A stretch of 64,000 nt of DNA from NCBI RefSeq assembly GCF_000281045.1, contig NW_008246085.1:273518-337517 (forward strand). Reading direction: 5' to 3'. Of the stretch, positions 41,683 through 53,229 are shown in pieces (position 1 is the first letter of the stretch; every line of letters starts with the position of its first letter). Under the pieces are notes generated by a model. That model was not told the origin of the DNA and searched no databases. It was given only the letters and a program-made list of their open reading frames with translations. The position numbers and the translations under genes are program-made. Origin of the DNA: Saprolegnia diclina VS20. Lineage: Eukaryota; Oomycota; Saprolegniomycetes; Saprolegniales; Saprolegniaceae.

Positions 41683-42413
41683 CGCAGCCTCACCGTCCGC
41701 GCGGGTAGTAGATCCATCTCTTTTCGTAACGAGCCGCATCGTCTTGAATTCTGTCGCTGTGTTTGGCCCTCCTTCAGGCAGTCGACCCAGAATCCGGTCG
41801 TAGGCGCGAACGGGCGTCGGCAGTATTCCCATCCTTGCGCCAGAACACAACGCGATGAACCGCTCGTCGGCGCTAGCTGCAGCCACCGCGTTTGAGCAAA
41901 CGAGCCAAAGATGCATCGTCGTATCGAAGCAGTTGCCGCCAACTTGGACACGGCAGCAGTACTAGTGGCTTTGGGTCTAGCAGGTCAAGCTGGGATCCTC
42001 TTTCTTACGGTGCCACTGCAGCTCAAGGCCGAGACGCCGCGGCTCGGGCCGGAAAGTTGACCTGCTACTAGCTAGCACACGTGGAAACGTTGCCAAACCA
42101 TCGAGCCGCTTGGCCAGGGCCTTGCCGAAGGGACTCTTGGTTCTCAGATCTTATGGCTCGTGCCGGATCCACCTACAGCTTTTGAAGCCCGTGGCTTCGT
42201 CACCACACTCTGACTCCCGTGCCTGCGGTCGTCGTTGGATCTCACTGGGTGCAGCGGCTTGTATGACAGGCGCTGCGTGTGGCCATGTGACGACAGCTGT
42301 GACGACGTGAGCGTGGATATTCGTCCCACTGTGGAAGATGCTTCATGAGAGCGGTCTCTGCCATGTGTACCATCATAACCATACATTCTATTTCATTTAA
42401 ACTAGCAACGCGC
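41683..42413. other. Convergent intergenic region with an inverted repeat
   Basis: About 730 bases between convergent genes. TAGCAGGTCAA (41978-41988) and TTGACCTGCTA (42057-42067) are perfect 11-base inverted copies 68 bases apart. No gene is supported. Confidence 0.5.
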
Positions 42414-43334
42414 TTAGGCAAAGTTGCGGCAGACGAGCTCCATGACAGCAAACGTGATACCCTGGCCAGGCGCGACGCGGGCCATGCGGGGGACGAGGCC
42501 GCGGTAGAGCGCACCAGCGCCCTCCTCCTTGTACACCGTCTTGATGCAGTGCACCATGCCGCTGTAGCGGGCCGCCTCGCCGACCTTGTTGGCCTGGGCC
42601 ATGAGGCGCGTCTTGGCGACATCCACCGGCGTGTTGAAGACGGGGCCGAGCATACCGGCGACCATACCCGTGATGAGGGCCTGGTGCGACGAGATCTTGT
42701 CGTCGCGCGAGAGACCCCACATGGCGTGCTTGAGCATGTCGTACGAGCCGAAGAGGAAGCACTGGTTAAGGCCCTGGCGGGTCATCGTGGGCACGCAGCC
42801 CTTCCAGAGCGCGGCGGCGCCCTCCTCCTTGAAGATCGTCTGCGCCGCGTGGATCGGGCCCTTGTACTTGAGGTTCGTCGAGCCCTTTTGCTGTTGGAGG
42901 CGCGTCTTGACGACTTCGAACGGCGTCACAATCATGACGGCTTCCGTGATACCGGCACCAGCACCGGCGACGAAGCCACCGACCTTGGAGACCTTGCCGT
43001 CCTTATCGGCGAGGAGGCCACGGTAAAACTCGTTCGTCGAGAAGCGGAGCGCGTACTTAATGACCAAGTGCGCGACGAAGGGCGAGAGGCCCTTGTAAAG
43101 CGCGGCGACACCTTCCTCGGCAACGATGGTACGGGCGATCTTGACGGCACCGTCCTTCGTGCCCGAGAGCTGGAGGCGAGTCTTGACCGTGTCCAGAGGC
43201 TGCAGCGCGCAGGCCTCGACGAAGCCACCGGCCATACCGCCGATGGTCTTCATGGTCTTGGAGACCTTGCGCTCTTCCGTGGCGGCGAGGACCGGGGTCG
43301 AGGTCTTGATGGCAGGGATCTGGGCAGTGGCCAT
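42414..43334 (-). CDS. Mitochondrial carrier, succinate/fumarate-type (SFC1-like)
   Basis: Intronless, 306 aa, with three ~100-residue SLC25 repeats. The signature motifs are PLDTVKTRLQ, PFEVVKTRLQQQKG and PVDVAKTRLMAQ. The blocks GGFVEACALQPLDTVKTRLQ, KYKGPIHAAQTIFKEEG, RQGLNQ and PGQGITFAVME best fit the succinate/fumarate carrier (yeast Sfc1, plant mSFC) and less well the citrate carriers. It would exchange dicarboxylates across the inner membrane, linking the glyoxylate or gluconeogenic routes to the TCA cycle. Substrate is inferred from family resemblance only. The start (MATAQIPAIKTSTP) has no clear presequence, as usual for this family. Confidence 0.92.
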   Translation of the reverse strand: MATAQIPAIKTSTPVLAATEERKVSKTMKTIGGMAGGFVEACALQPLDTVKTRLQLSGTKDGAVKIARTIVAEEGVAALYKGLSPFVAHLVIKYALRFSTNEFYRGLLADKDGKVSKVGGFVAGAGAGITEAVMIVTPFEVVKTRLQQQKGSTNLKYKGPIHAAQTIFKEEGAAALWKGCVPTMTRQGLNQCFLFGSYDMLKHAMWGLSRDDKISSHQALITGMVAGMLGPVFNTPVDVAKTRLMAQANKVGEAARYSGMVHCIKTVYKEEGAGALYRGLVPRMARVAPGQGITFAVMELVCRNFA

Positions 43335-45282
43335 GGTGGAGGGGATGCGGTGGCTTCGAGGACAAAGGCAAACTGACGACTAATGACAAGGAAGAGAGAG
43401 ATCGTCTCGCGACATGCCACCTCACCCAGCCATGGAGCTCTCTGCCAATGGTTGCTCGCGCTGCGCTTGAAACACAACGAGCGTCGATACAAATTTGCAA
43501 TCAGTTCGGAGCGTACGGATAGCGAAGGCGCTGTGTATACTGCTTACGAAACGAGCAGTTGCCTCTGATTGGCTGCATGCTGCATCCTCCGACTGTGATT
43601 GGCGCTTGCGCCTGCGAAGAGGATCGACAACAGCGACGTGGCAAGTGCAGTCTCGCATTCGCCAATCACAATTGATTTCAACCTGAGTCTACGGATAGCC
43701 ACGTGGTGAAGGGCAAAATCCCCGTGTTTTGGAAAAGTCCGGCACTTTACCGGAAGTCGACGGGAAAGTGTGCAACTGCGACGCGCCAGTGCGTCATCCG
43801 ACCACCCGAGATTTCCCACAACCGTCTCGAGCCGTTCGTTGGATTCGAAAAGGACGGCCGATGCAAGCGACCGTGGCCCACGAGATTCGCGGAATTGTTT
43901 CAGAGTAGAGAATAAGGCCTCTTGAAAGTAGGGTGCACGGCAAGACAGGCTACGAGAGGTGCCAACGCGGTAGCCAACGGGCTTTCCGTGGGAAATGCAC
44001 CGCATTGCAGTGGGTGCACACCAATTTGTAATCGACGACACGCGTGGCGTGGCAGGCTCTCGGCCATTCAAAGCTGGGGAACGGCGGGAGCCCTACCCCG
44101 TCTTTGCCAAGGGGCACAAAGGGACGCGATCGAGAAGCTTTGAAGTGTTGAAGCGATACATACCCACGTGGAACACATGCCGTTTCGACGCCTGGTCCAC
44201 GATGCAGTCATAAGGGGCTTCCAGGTCGAGGACTTGGCTGCCGACGTCGCTATTGTCAAGTACATTTACCCCCTGGCGATTGATCATGGCAGAGCTGAAA
44301 GTACAGTGTGTTGCATTCCGGAGCACATCTCGCCAAGCCAACACGGCACACTCCGCTCCAAAATCTGATTGTCCGACGTGCGATCTCGCACCCACTTGAG
44401 GCACCTGGCTCGTCGGAATCGTCAGATCTCATAGCGACCGACCGACAACAGTCAATTGGTCATTTCATAAACCCTTGCTACCGGTATCGCAAAACCGCTG
44501 GCGTTTTTGTCTATGCATTTCTCTATTTTGGTCCAGGTGAGAGGAATCAGCCCAACATGATGAAGCGTTTCGCGACGTGAAAGCTGTGCTTGTGGGGTGC
44601 TAGCGTCAAGAGTAGGTGATGGCACGTTATCAAGCGTCGGTCCCAGAAGACTTCCGGAGACGCAAAAGACGCGTTCACCCATGCCGTGATGCTGAAGAAT
44701 GGCTACCGTCGACCCAACGTGCCATGGAGACGCGGAACACATGTGATCATCGATCTCCCAAAAAACCAAGGCAGCTTCAACCTCAGTCATGAACGATGCA
44801 TTTGCCCGTGCTGATGCCAAGCAGAGCTCGAGCTCATACCCGGTTGTCATTGACAACGCCTCGAGACATCCAAGAAATGTCCCACAACCAACGACTTTGT
44901 CAGCAAGGACATGGACTCCATCCATGAGCATCGGTCTTATTGCAGCTGCTTAAACTTATTGCCCTCAGCATCAAAGCGAAAACGTCCGCTTGTGACCAAA
45001 CAAGGGCAGTCTTCTTACAACCTACGCAAGGACTCTCCGTAACCGAGTGCACTGTATGCCTGCTGGGCCGATTCACGATCGTGTGCTCGATAGCCACGAT
45101 CGAGCAACTCGATGGTGGCGGAACTCCACCATGTAAAGATCGCGCCGTTTCGTTTCCACCAATCGTCGATGGCGGTATATCGAATATGAGAGGTGCGTGC
45201 GTCCATTGATTTCGCTCAAATATGTATTCTCGGAGGCATCAGAATATCCACCAATAAAACGAAAAAAAACTTTGGCCGCGCG
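43335..45282. other. Gene-poor region, possibly with decayed coding sequence
   Basis: Almost 2 kb without a supported gene, with lower GC than the surroundings. Inverted and direct CCAAT boxes (43567-43572, 43597-43602, 43662-43667) lie upstream of the carrier gene. Between about 44090 and 45100 the minus strand has three open stretches of 65-160 codons in different frames (one at 44452-44931). They match no family I recognise, so they may be remnants of a gene or plain chance. Confidence 0.4.
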
Positions 45283-46222
45283 ATGTTTGTCTTGTGCCGG
45301 ATCGCCGACGTCATCCAGATCGCGCCCGAGCTCTTCGGGACGGACTACTCGAGCGTGCTCACGGAAGAGATCGACCGCAAGTACGCCAACAAGGTCATCG
45401 CGGACGTCGGCCTCTGCATCACGCTCTACGACTTCATCGAGATCGGCGACGCCTACATCCACCCGTCGGATGGCACGTCGCACACCGAAGGTAGAGACCA
45501 CAATGACCGTGGCGCATGCTAGCTTCATGGCCTCGTAGTCGTCTTCCGCATGGTCGTCTTCCAGCCGTTCATCGGCGAAGTCTTGAAGGGCAAGATCATT
45601 AGCTGCACCGAGGAGCACATTCGCGGTACGCTCATTGGGCATCATCACCATGGCTTCTTATCGTGGCGCCTAGTCTCGATGGACTTTGTCCAAGACATAA
45701 TCATTCCGTCCTACGCGATGCAGACACCGTCCTTCTTGTGCGTACATCTGGCGCGAGACTGCAGGCGCTGACGACGACGATGTGTAGCGACAAGAACGAG
45801 CGGCTCTGGGAATGGAAGTTTCCGGGCAAAGAAGGTCGCTCACGCAGGGACGAGCGTAGCTCATCTGCTCCGTGTAGACGAGCAAGACCCGTACTACATG
45901 TACCTCCACGAAGAGATTCGCTTTCGCGTCACCAACATCAACTTTACACGCGTGACCAAGACCGCCAAGGGTACTACGAGTGGCATCGACTAACACGCCT
46001 CATGACCATGCACAGGCATTCAGGCGACGGTCACGGAGGCCGCCGACAGTGCGTCGTCGCGCCGCCGGTCGTCGAGCGTCGACTTGTCCGAGCACGACCC
46101 CAAGCCGTCGGCCATGCAGATCATCGTGCGTGCTTCCTTGTTGACCAGCGATGACACGCTCTGTCTAGGGCACGATCGACGAAGACGGGCTCGGTCTCTC
46201 GTCGTGGTGGATCGAAGCATAG
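45283..46222 (+). CDS. DNA-directed RNA polymerase III subunit RPC8
   Basis: Seven exons: 45283-45490, 45539-45625, 45674-45737, 45788-45834, 45878-45970, 46016-46125 and 46169-46222; introns 43-50 nt; product 220 aa. The N-terminal RPB7-type domain starts MFVLCRIADVIQIAPELF. It is followed by the OB-fold region (VVFQPFIGEVLKGKIISC, VSMDFVQDIIIP, DKNERLWEWKF, EEIRFRVTNINFTRV). The end GTIDEDGLGLSSWW matches human POLR3H/yeast Rpc25. Together with RPC9 it forms the stalk of RNA polymerase III, needed for initiation at tRNA and 5S genes. A Ser-rich insertion (SASSRRRSSSVDLSEHD) near residue 180 is longer than usual and could be phosphorylated. Confidence 0.95.
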
Positions 46223-46319
46223 AGATAATAGAGTGAGCTATCGAAGTTATCTACCTTTTGCAAGCGTTTCGCCAAACTTGAGATTGAGATTGCATTGTGA
46301 ACGGTCGCATGCGACGGCT

Positions 46320-46325
46320 ATTGGC
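46320..46325 (-). promoter_or_regulatory. Inverted CCAAT box next to the CCDC180-like start
   Basis: ATTGGC seven bases before the ATG at 46332. The upstream 109 bases are all that separate this gene from the RPC8 stop, and they also carry a diverged copy of the dispersed motif (46276-46296, minus strand). Confidence 0.35.
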
Positions 46326-46331
46326 GTAAGA

Positions 46332-49300
46332 ATGGACCCCAAGTTCACGGCCGAGCAAGCGCTCTTGACGTCGCTGCACAAGCCGCGCGAGTACCACAAG
46401 AAGGACTCATCCAAGACGCTGAAAACACTCAATATCTCCGATGCCGACATGCGCTCATACCGGATTGAGCACCGTGGTGTGACCGACGAGGACATGGTCA
46501 CCGAAGTCCGCGAGCTCCAGCACCAGCGCAACACGACGTCGGAGGCGCCGACAGAGAAGAAGAACGACAAGATCCAGGCCAACGCGATGCGACGGCGCGA
46601 ACGCCACACGGCCGCGCAATCACTCTACCAGGTCCAGCTCAAGACCATTAGCGAGCAGCTCGAAGGCGACATCCTCCGCATTAGCGACACCATCAAGGAC
46701 GACCTCCTTCTCGTCAAGACGACGACGGACGAGCATTTTGGCCGGCTCCGAAGCAAGCCTTGGCTCATTGCCGCCTCCCACGACCTTGTGAATGATGCGT
46801 GGCGGGCGCTCGAACAGCTCTGGATCCAACGGACGCTCACGATCGTGGCCTTTGGCGAGTCGCTCGAAGCCATCGAGCAGTCGCGGTCCGAGCTCGTTGG
46901 CGCCGAGCTACGCACGCTCACGGAAACCTGCGTCGCAGCCGCGTACGTGCTGCCGCCCGAAGTCGAACGGCTCATCGAAGTCGAGGCGCACGAACTCAAC
47001 GTCGTATTGATTACGAATCGGCGGTCGCACTCGCACCTCCTCAGCCGCATGCTCAAGGAAGACGTGCACAAATTCGTCGACGTCCGCACCGCGTGGGAGG
47101 CCTGCGAGCGCAACTGGCGCGCGCTCAACCACGACCACGCGATCGAGGTTTTCCAAGAGACGCTGTCGTCGCCCTTGTACATGGCCCCGCCGTCGCTGCA
47201 TGCGACTTTGAGCCAGTTGCGCGACGCCCAGCAACGCGTGCACGAGACCGAGCGGCTCGTCGTGCTCAAGCAGCTCGGCGAACGCGGCGCGACGCTCCCG
47301 TCCGACGCGATCCAGAAGCTTGTCGTTTCCTTTGCCGAGATGTACAAGAAGGAGGAGGAGCGCAATGCGACGTACTTTGAGATGCTCTTCCGCTGCCAAG
47401 CGTCCATCGTTGCCGACGCCGTCGGTCTTCGGGAGCAGCTTCGCGCGACGTGCCACCGCGTCGGCGCCAAGGCCGACGAAGGCTGCCTCGGCCAACACGC
47501 GGCGCAGCTCGCAGCGTTTCTTGGGAACAAGGAGTTCGACGATTTCTTCCGCATCGCGGGGGGACTCCGCAGCGAGTTAGCGTCAATTGAAGAGCGCTTG
47601 GCGTCCCCCGAGATGATCTACCAAGCCAACGTCATCTCGCTCGAGCCACGGGTCGGCCTCCTCGTGCATGCACTCCCACTCGAGAGCATTTTGGACGCCC
47701 AAGGCAAAAGCAACGAGCGCAAGACGCTGCAAGGCACGCTCGAGCGGCTCCGCAAAGCGCCGAAAAATGAAATCCTCGGCATCCTCCCGCTCTTGCACGC
47801 GCAAACCGTGAGCCTCGCGACGATCCAAGGGCTCCACCCGATGCTGCAGTCGGAGCTCGAGGAAATCGCCAAGCGCCTCGACGGCCTCATGCACGACAAT
47901 GCCAGCAGCGAGCACGCCCACGCATCGACCACATCCTCGTCGTCGTCCGACCCGCCAGGCTCGGCCGCCTCCAAATCCAAAAGCATTGGGCTTGACGCCT
48001 TCCAGATCAACGACATTCAGGGGATTCGCAAGGCGCAGCGCCGGCTCGGCACGCTCGTGTATGCGTCCGATCTCCCCACCAGCATCAAATCCCTCCTCTC
48101 CATCATCCTCGATGCTCTCCGGGTGCAGGGACACGCCAACGACGTCGTTGACGCCATCGTTGCGACCGAATGCGACGGTCTCATTGCCCTCCGCGAAGCC
48201 GAAATGAAAGCGCTCTTGACGCTCGTTGGCGCGGGCCTCGAGGCGCAGACGACGACGCTGCATCTCGCTTGCGACCGCGTGACGCGCTTCGTGCACATGG
48301 TCGTGGCGTGTCTCGAGGCGTACGAGGAGCGGACGCGCGTCGTCAACTTGACAGTGCTCGACCTCCTCGACACGCTCAAAGACACGCACGAAGAGAACAT
48401 TGCGGCGCTCGAGGACGCGTTTAGCTCGCGCCGGTCGGCCTTGCGCCATGCGCCGGACGAGGCCGCGCTCGAAGCCGAGTTTGTCAACTGTCTCAGCCTC
48501 TTGGAGCGCATCGAAGACGAGTACCGCAAGTACAACAAAAAGGTACTTGGAGGGATAGTAGAGTCCATGGCAAAGGCGGCGAGTAGGTGACGCTGGCGTC
48601 GACCAACCACCCGATCGCGATTACGCGCCAAGCCGCGCTGTACCGCAACATGCTCAGCGGTCATTTTGGCGTCGAGTCCAACACGCACGACGACGAGACG
48701 GACATTGATGCGCTCGTGAGTGCCGAGTGCATCGAGCGCGCGATCAACGACCCCGCGCCGGTAATCGCTGTGATGGAGCCGGAGCCTCCAGCACCCGCGG
48801 TCGAGGTCACGCCAGGCCCAACACCGCGCAACGGCAAGAAGGAGCTGGTGACGCCAGGACGCGCGGTGGTCGAGCCAGCCATGGAAGCAGGTACGGGCGC
48901 CACCGTCTCGGTACCAGCCAAGCCTGCGACGCCCGCCGTCAAACCCAAGAAAGAGGCGCGCGTGTGCTCGTCGGATGAGCTCTTGGAGTACATTTTGGTG
49001 CACAAGATTCTGCTGCCGGGCGAAGAGCCGTCGGACGACGACGTGGACGCGGCGCCCGATGTCGTGAGCACAAACGACACTGCGACAGTTCACGGTACGC
49101 TTCTGATGCGCGCACCGTGTGTTACGTGTAAGTAGACGACCACTCGTCCGAGCTCGCGGCGCCGGCGCTGGCCAATGTGCCGGCCCTACGCGACGTGATT
49201 GTCATCTTGACAATCCCCAAGCCACACCTCTTGAGCCTCCTCGACCGACTCCGAAATGCGATGCTCGCGGCGTTCGAGTCCAAGAGCAAACTCCATGTCA

Positions 49301-51486
49301 AGAGTGCCAACCGTGACGCCGAGACGCACGTTGAAGAGTACGCGTTCCTCCTCGAAGAGTGCCTGCGCATGCACTGGCCGCGCAAAGGCCGCACGGACGT
49401 TCAGATCTACCAGCCGCGCGCCGGCGAGCTCGTGAGTCACCGGCAGCGCCACGGGCGGCACATCAAAAACATCCTCAAAAAGCTATCCGTGCAAGAGACG
49501 GCCTTTCTGGAGCTGCACGCATCCGCGCTTGCGTGCGTGCGCGACCAAGAGAATGCTTTGCTCGGTCTGCAAGCGCAGCTGCTCATGCAAACTAGTCTCG
49601 CCGCGCTACAAGGTCTCGAGAGTCGGTCCAAGACGACGTACGTCGAGTTTAAGAGCGCGTGGGCCGACCTGCTCAGCACCAAGATGCGGGTCTACCTGAC
49701 CGACGAGCCCGCGGCGCTCGCGGCCATGTGTCGCGAGCTTGTCACGACGTGTTCGCATCACATTTTCCCCGATTTGAACTCGGTCGAGGTCATTTCTGGT
49801 TGCGACTACCACCCCGATGAGGTCAAGTACGTCCAGAGCCTCGTGGGCGAGACCGAAGCGACGATTCAAAAAGCCGTCGCCCATCGGCGCGAGATGATCG
49901 AGGCGCTCGAGGGCCTCGAACAAGGCATCTTATCGCTCCTCGTACTCACAATCTTGTCAAATCAGATCTGAGCGGCGGGATTGTAGGCGACGTTCAAGAC
50001 GCGGTACCAGACCTGCATCCAGAACCTCTCCATCAAGGAAGGGCTGGGCCAAAAGTACGGCATGCCGCGCCGCAACGCCCAAGAGCGTCTGCGCTCCGAG
50101 ATGAGCCGGTCCGACGAGATGGCGCACTCGATCGACAGCCTTCTATCGACGCTCACTGTGATGACCACGTCCCGAGAGTGCGCGCTCAACGGTACCTAGG
50201 CGATATAGCACCACCTCTCGTATCGTTCTTCCACGACAGGACCCAAAGTGCCGAGCAACTTTGTACGGCAAATCCGGTCGGTCGTGCTCGAGCTCCGCCA
50301 CATTATGTACACGCGCAGCCTTTACCTCGGCGTGCTCAAAAACAAGGTGCAAGTCGCGCCGCGCAAAGTACCCGACGATCTCGAGGCGACGACCAAGTAC
50401 GACGCCGACGTCCCCCACGAAGCTGTTGCCGACATCAGGACCTTTATGGAGTGGACCGTGCAGTTTGAGGCGCAGTGCATTGCCGACACCAAGAGTCTCT
50501 TCCAGGCCGAAGGCAAAGCGATGGAGCTTCCGCCCGACGGGGTACCCGACACACTCAAAGAGTACCTCGCGGACCAAAAAAGCAAGGCGGCAGCCTACGT
50601 CCACACGCAGATCAAGGCGTTCAAAGCCCAAGTGAAAGCGTTCGCGGGCGTGCTCGCGGTGGCGCCGGCCGTCGCGCTTGACAACATTGTCGTGCGCGCC
50701 AAAGCTACCGTTGAGGCCAAGGTCCATGGCCTCGTGGCGGCCTTCGAGGCCCAGCACGCCGAGTGGGAGGCGCAAAAGCAGAGGCACAAGAGCGCGCTGA
50801 CGCCCGACCTGTGCAGCCCCAACCGCGTGTCGGCTGTCGAGGCGCTCTGTGCCAAAGAGGCAGCACGAACGCTCGAGGTCCAAGCCGCAATCCGCAGCGT
50901 GCGCTGGAGCGTTCTGGAAGAGCATATTGGGAACGCACGCGTCTTCCACAAGCGACTCTTGGCTGCGTTTGGGTCGCTCATGGAGATCCTCGACTCGTGC
51001 GTCATGCCCGACGACCTCGCAAAAGACGAGGACGGCGACGAAGAAGAGAAGAAGCGCAAGTCGCTCAAGCGGCTGCGAAAAGCACTGCGCAAAGTCGAAC
51101 ATGGCGATCCGCTCGCGGCCGCGCTCTCAATCGACGAGCGCAAGGTCCTCGACGCGGCCAAGGAGACACAACGCTTCCCAAAGCGGGCGTGGCCCGGCCT
51201 GCCAGTTGTCTCGGTGTTCGAGATGCCGCCTGCGGTTCAGGACGACACGAAAGGCAAAGTGTTTACAAAGGAAGGCGTCGATGGCAATGGTGCGATGGTC
51301 GCGTACTTGACGGACGCCCACCGCGCCGCCGTCGTCGGCCGCGACAGCACGTACAGCGCGTACCACGCCTACTGCGAGGCTGCCATCGACGCATGGACCA
51401 AGCACTATACAACGCTCTTGACGGAGGAAGAGCTCTGGTTCCTCAACTGGGGCAAACTCATTCAGTCGATGCGGCAAGACTCGTAG
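46332..51486 (+). CDS. CCDC180-like flagellar coiled-coil protein
   Basis: Five exons: 46332-48542, 48587-49094, 49136-49941, 49987-50191 and 50240-51486; introns 41-48 nt; product 1658 aa (human CCDC180 about 1700). It is long, helical and almost free of other domains. The N-terminal half resembles DUF4455 (FGRLRSKPWLIAASHDLVND, AWRALEQLWIQRT). The C-terminal part resembles DUF4456 (SNFVRQIRSVVLELRHIMYT, TEEELWFLNWGKLIQSMRQD). A Ser/Pro/Ala-rich linker (~800-850) separates the halves. CCDC180 homologues track with motile cilia across eukaryotes, so a flagellar role is likely. The name is by recognition of the two DUFs and length, not by a computed alignment. Reading is clean throughout. Confidence 0.8.
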
Positions 51487-52269
51487 TAAATATGAATACC
51501 AGCTCGTAGTTGTACATTGTTCATCACATCACGAGGTGCCAAAGGGAGGTGCATCACCGACGAGATGCAGTGCATCTCAGTTCTGGTTTGGGTCTTAGTT
51601 AGTTAGTCGGTGTTGTCGCCGCAACATTGAAGTTGCAACGGTCCAATCACGCGAGGTTTATTTTAATACGCGAGCAATAAAAATAGCGCTGTGACGCACG
51701 GTGTTACACATAATTTAAAAAAAGATTGAATCGGCCGAAATAAAAATACATGCGCGGTGTATTCAATGCTAACCGTGTCCTATTTTATTAGCGCCGCCTA
51801 TGTCTTGGTACCAAGTTGCTATCATTTAAATTCAATTGGCGGTCAATACAATACAAAGGCGCAGGAATTTCAAAAGCTCGGCGCGACGTTCTTCAGGTCG
51901 ACACCTATCCCTGTAGCAAGCGCACTCGTTCGAGCCCAAAGACCTTGGTTTTTGTATGCCCGAGCTTAAAGTGGCGAGTTCGATCGTTTTTTTCCCCATA
52001 CCTCTCAAGCTCACTTCCTTTTGCGACCGTATTCCACCAATGAGAGGCCATCACGCACGCCAGCGTCGCATCTGATTGGCGCAACGCCGCCCGGCTTGAA
52101 GAAGCTCCAATCCTCTCTCTTGATCTTTGTATGGAGGCCTGTTTTTGAAGCTTGGGCTGTTTCAAGCTCGACATTCAAACCGCAGTTCAATTTGACTTGG
52201 TGTTTGTATGTGGAGCCTTCAAGCTCGGAGGTCATTTTCCAAATCCAGACCCACAGCACAGCAGAAGCC
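51487..52269. other. Intergenic region before the HMGB gene
   Basis: About 780 bases, AT-rich near 51650-51850 (several AATAAA/AAAAATA strings that could serve as polyadenylation signals for the preceding gene). A GATTGGC box lies at 52074-52080. Confidence 0.5.
52074..52080 (-). promoter_or_regulatory. Inverted CCAAT box before the HMGB gene
   Basis: GATTGGC about 190 bases before the ATG at 52270. Confidence 0.4.
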
Positions 52270-52977
52270 ATGGGTCGTGCAGCTGCCGCCAAGCCCCGGA
52301 AGGAGTCGAGCAAGGCCAAGGCCTCGGCCGTCGCCGCCTCCACAAGCACGCGTAAGCCCCGCAAGAAGAAGGACCCGAACGCCCCGAAGCGCGCGCTCAC
52401 GGCCTTCATGTTCTTCTCGTCGTACATCCGCGAGATCGTCAAGGAAGAGATGCCCGAGCTTACGTTCCTCCAAATCTCGTCTGAGATTGGCCGCCGGTGG
52501 GCAGCTTTGACCGACAACGACAAGAAGAAGTTCACGGCCAAGGCCGAGGACGACAAGGCGCGCTACCTCCGCGAGAAGGAAGACTACCTCCCGGACCCGG
52601 CGTACGAGAACCAGGGCGGCAAGGTCAAGGGCACGCGGAAAAAGAAGGACCCGAACGCGCCCAAGCGCGCGCTCTCGGCGTACTTTTACTTTTGCGACGA
52701 GCACCGTCCCGCGACGCGCGAGCAGCACCCGGGAAAGAAGATCACTGAGATTGCGAGCTTGCTGGCCGAGATGTGGCGCGCGCTCCCTGAGAAGAAGCGT
52801 ACCAAGTACAACAAGCTGGCCGCCGAGGCCAAGGAAAAGTACGGTGAGAAGATGGCGGCGTACAAGCTGTCGCTCACGGCCCACGACGACGAGGAAGAGG
52901 AGGATGAAGTCGAAGAAGTCGAGGAAGTCGAGGAAGTCGAGGAAGAAGAAGAAGAAGAGGAAGACGACGACGAGTAA
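52270..52977 (+). CDS. High-mobility-group B protein, two HMG boxes and acidic tail
   Basis: Intronless, 235 aa. A basic Ala/Lys/Ser-rich start leads to box A (~36-105: KDPNAPKRALTAFMFFSSYI, FLQISSEIGRRWAAL) and box B (~118-190: KDPNAPKRALSAYFYFCDEH, ITEIASLLAEMWRALPEKKR). The last ~35 residues are Glu/Asp with short EEVEEVEEVE repeats. This is the full HMGB1/2 layout. It bends DNA without sequence specificity and acts in chromatin and transcription in the nucleus. Both boxes open with the same KKKDPNAPKRAL string, which shows internal duplication. Protein-level features are unambiguous. Confidence 0.95.
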   Translation: MGRAAAAKPRKESSKAKASAVAASTSTRKPRKKKDPNAPKRALTAFMFFSSYIREIVKEEMPELTFLQISSEIGRRWAALTDNDKKKFTAKAEDDKARYLREKEDYLPDPAYENQGGKVKGTRKKKDPNAPKRALSAYFYFCDEHRPATREQHPGKKITEIASLLAEMWRALPEKKRTKYNKLAAEAKEKYGEKMAAYKLSLTAHDDEEEEDEVEEVEEVEEVEEEEEEEEDDDE

Positions 52978-53186
52978 ACGTTGCGCCGTCCTATCCGTTC
53001 TGCTAAAGTGCCTTCGTGTTGCTGCATATCTATCGAGCGCGCCTTGATTCCGCGTGCTATGTTTTGGAGGTGGATATTATTTAGTTAAACTCTCAACAAT
53101 ATAGTGACTTCCCTTACTTCCGCCAAGTCTGTCTCCATGGCAATCGTTCCCATCTACCTCCAAGATCGCTCCCAAATTTGACATGG

Positions 53187-53229
53187 ATACGCGATCCGCG
53201 CACGCGATAGGTCAACTGCCGACCAATCG
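53187..53229 (+). repeat. Direct repeat, copy 1 (ends in CCAATC)
   Basis: Starts CGCGATCCGCGCACGCGATA and ends CCGACCAATC region; about 75% identical to a second copy 450 bases downstream. Confidence 0.55.

Noticed and set aside
44452-44931. A 159-aa minus-strand gene
   Set aside because: Open but no family, no clear splice partners and in a region of different composition; kept only as possible debris.
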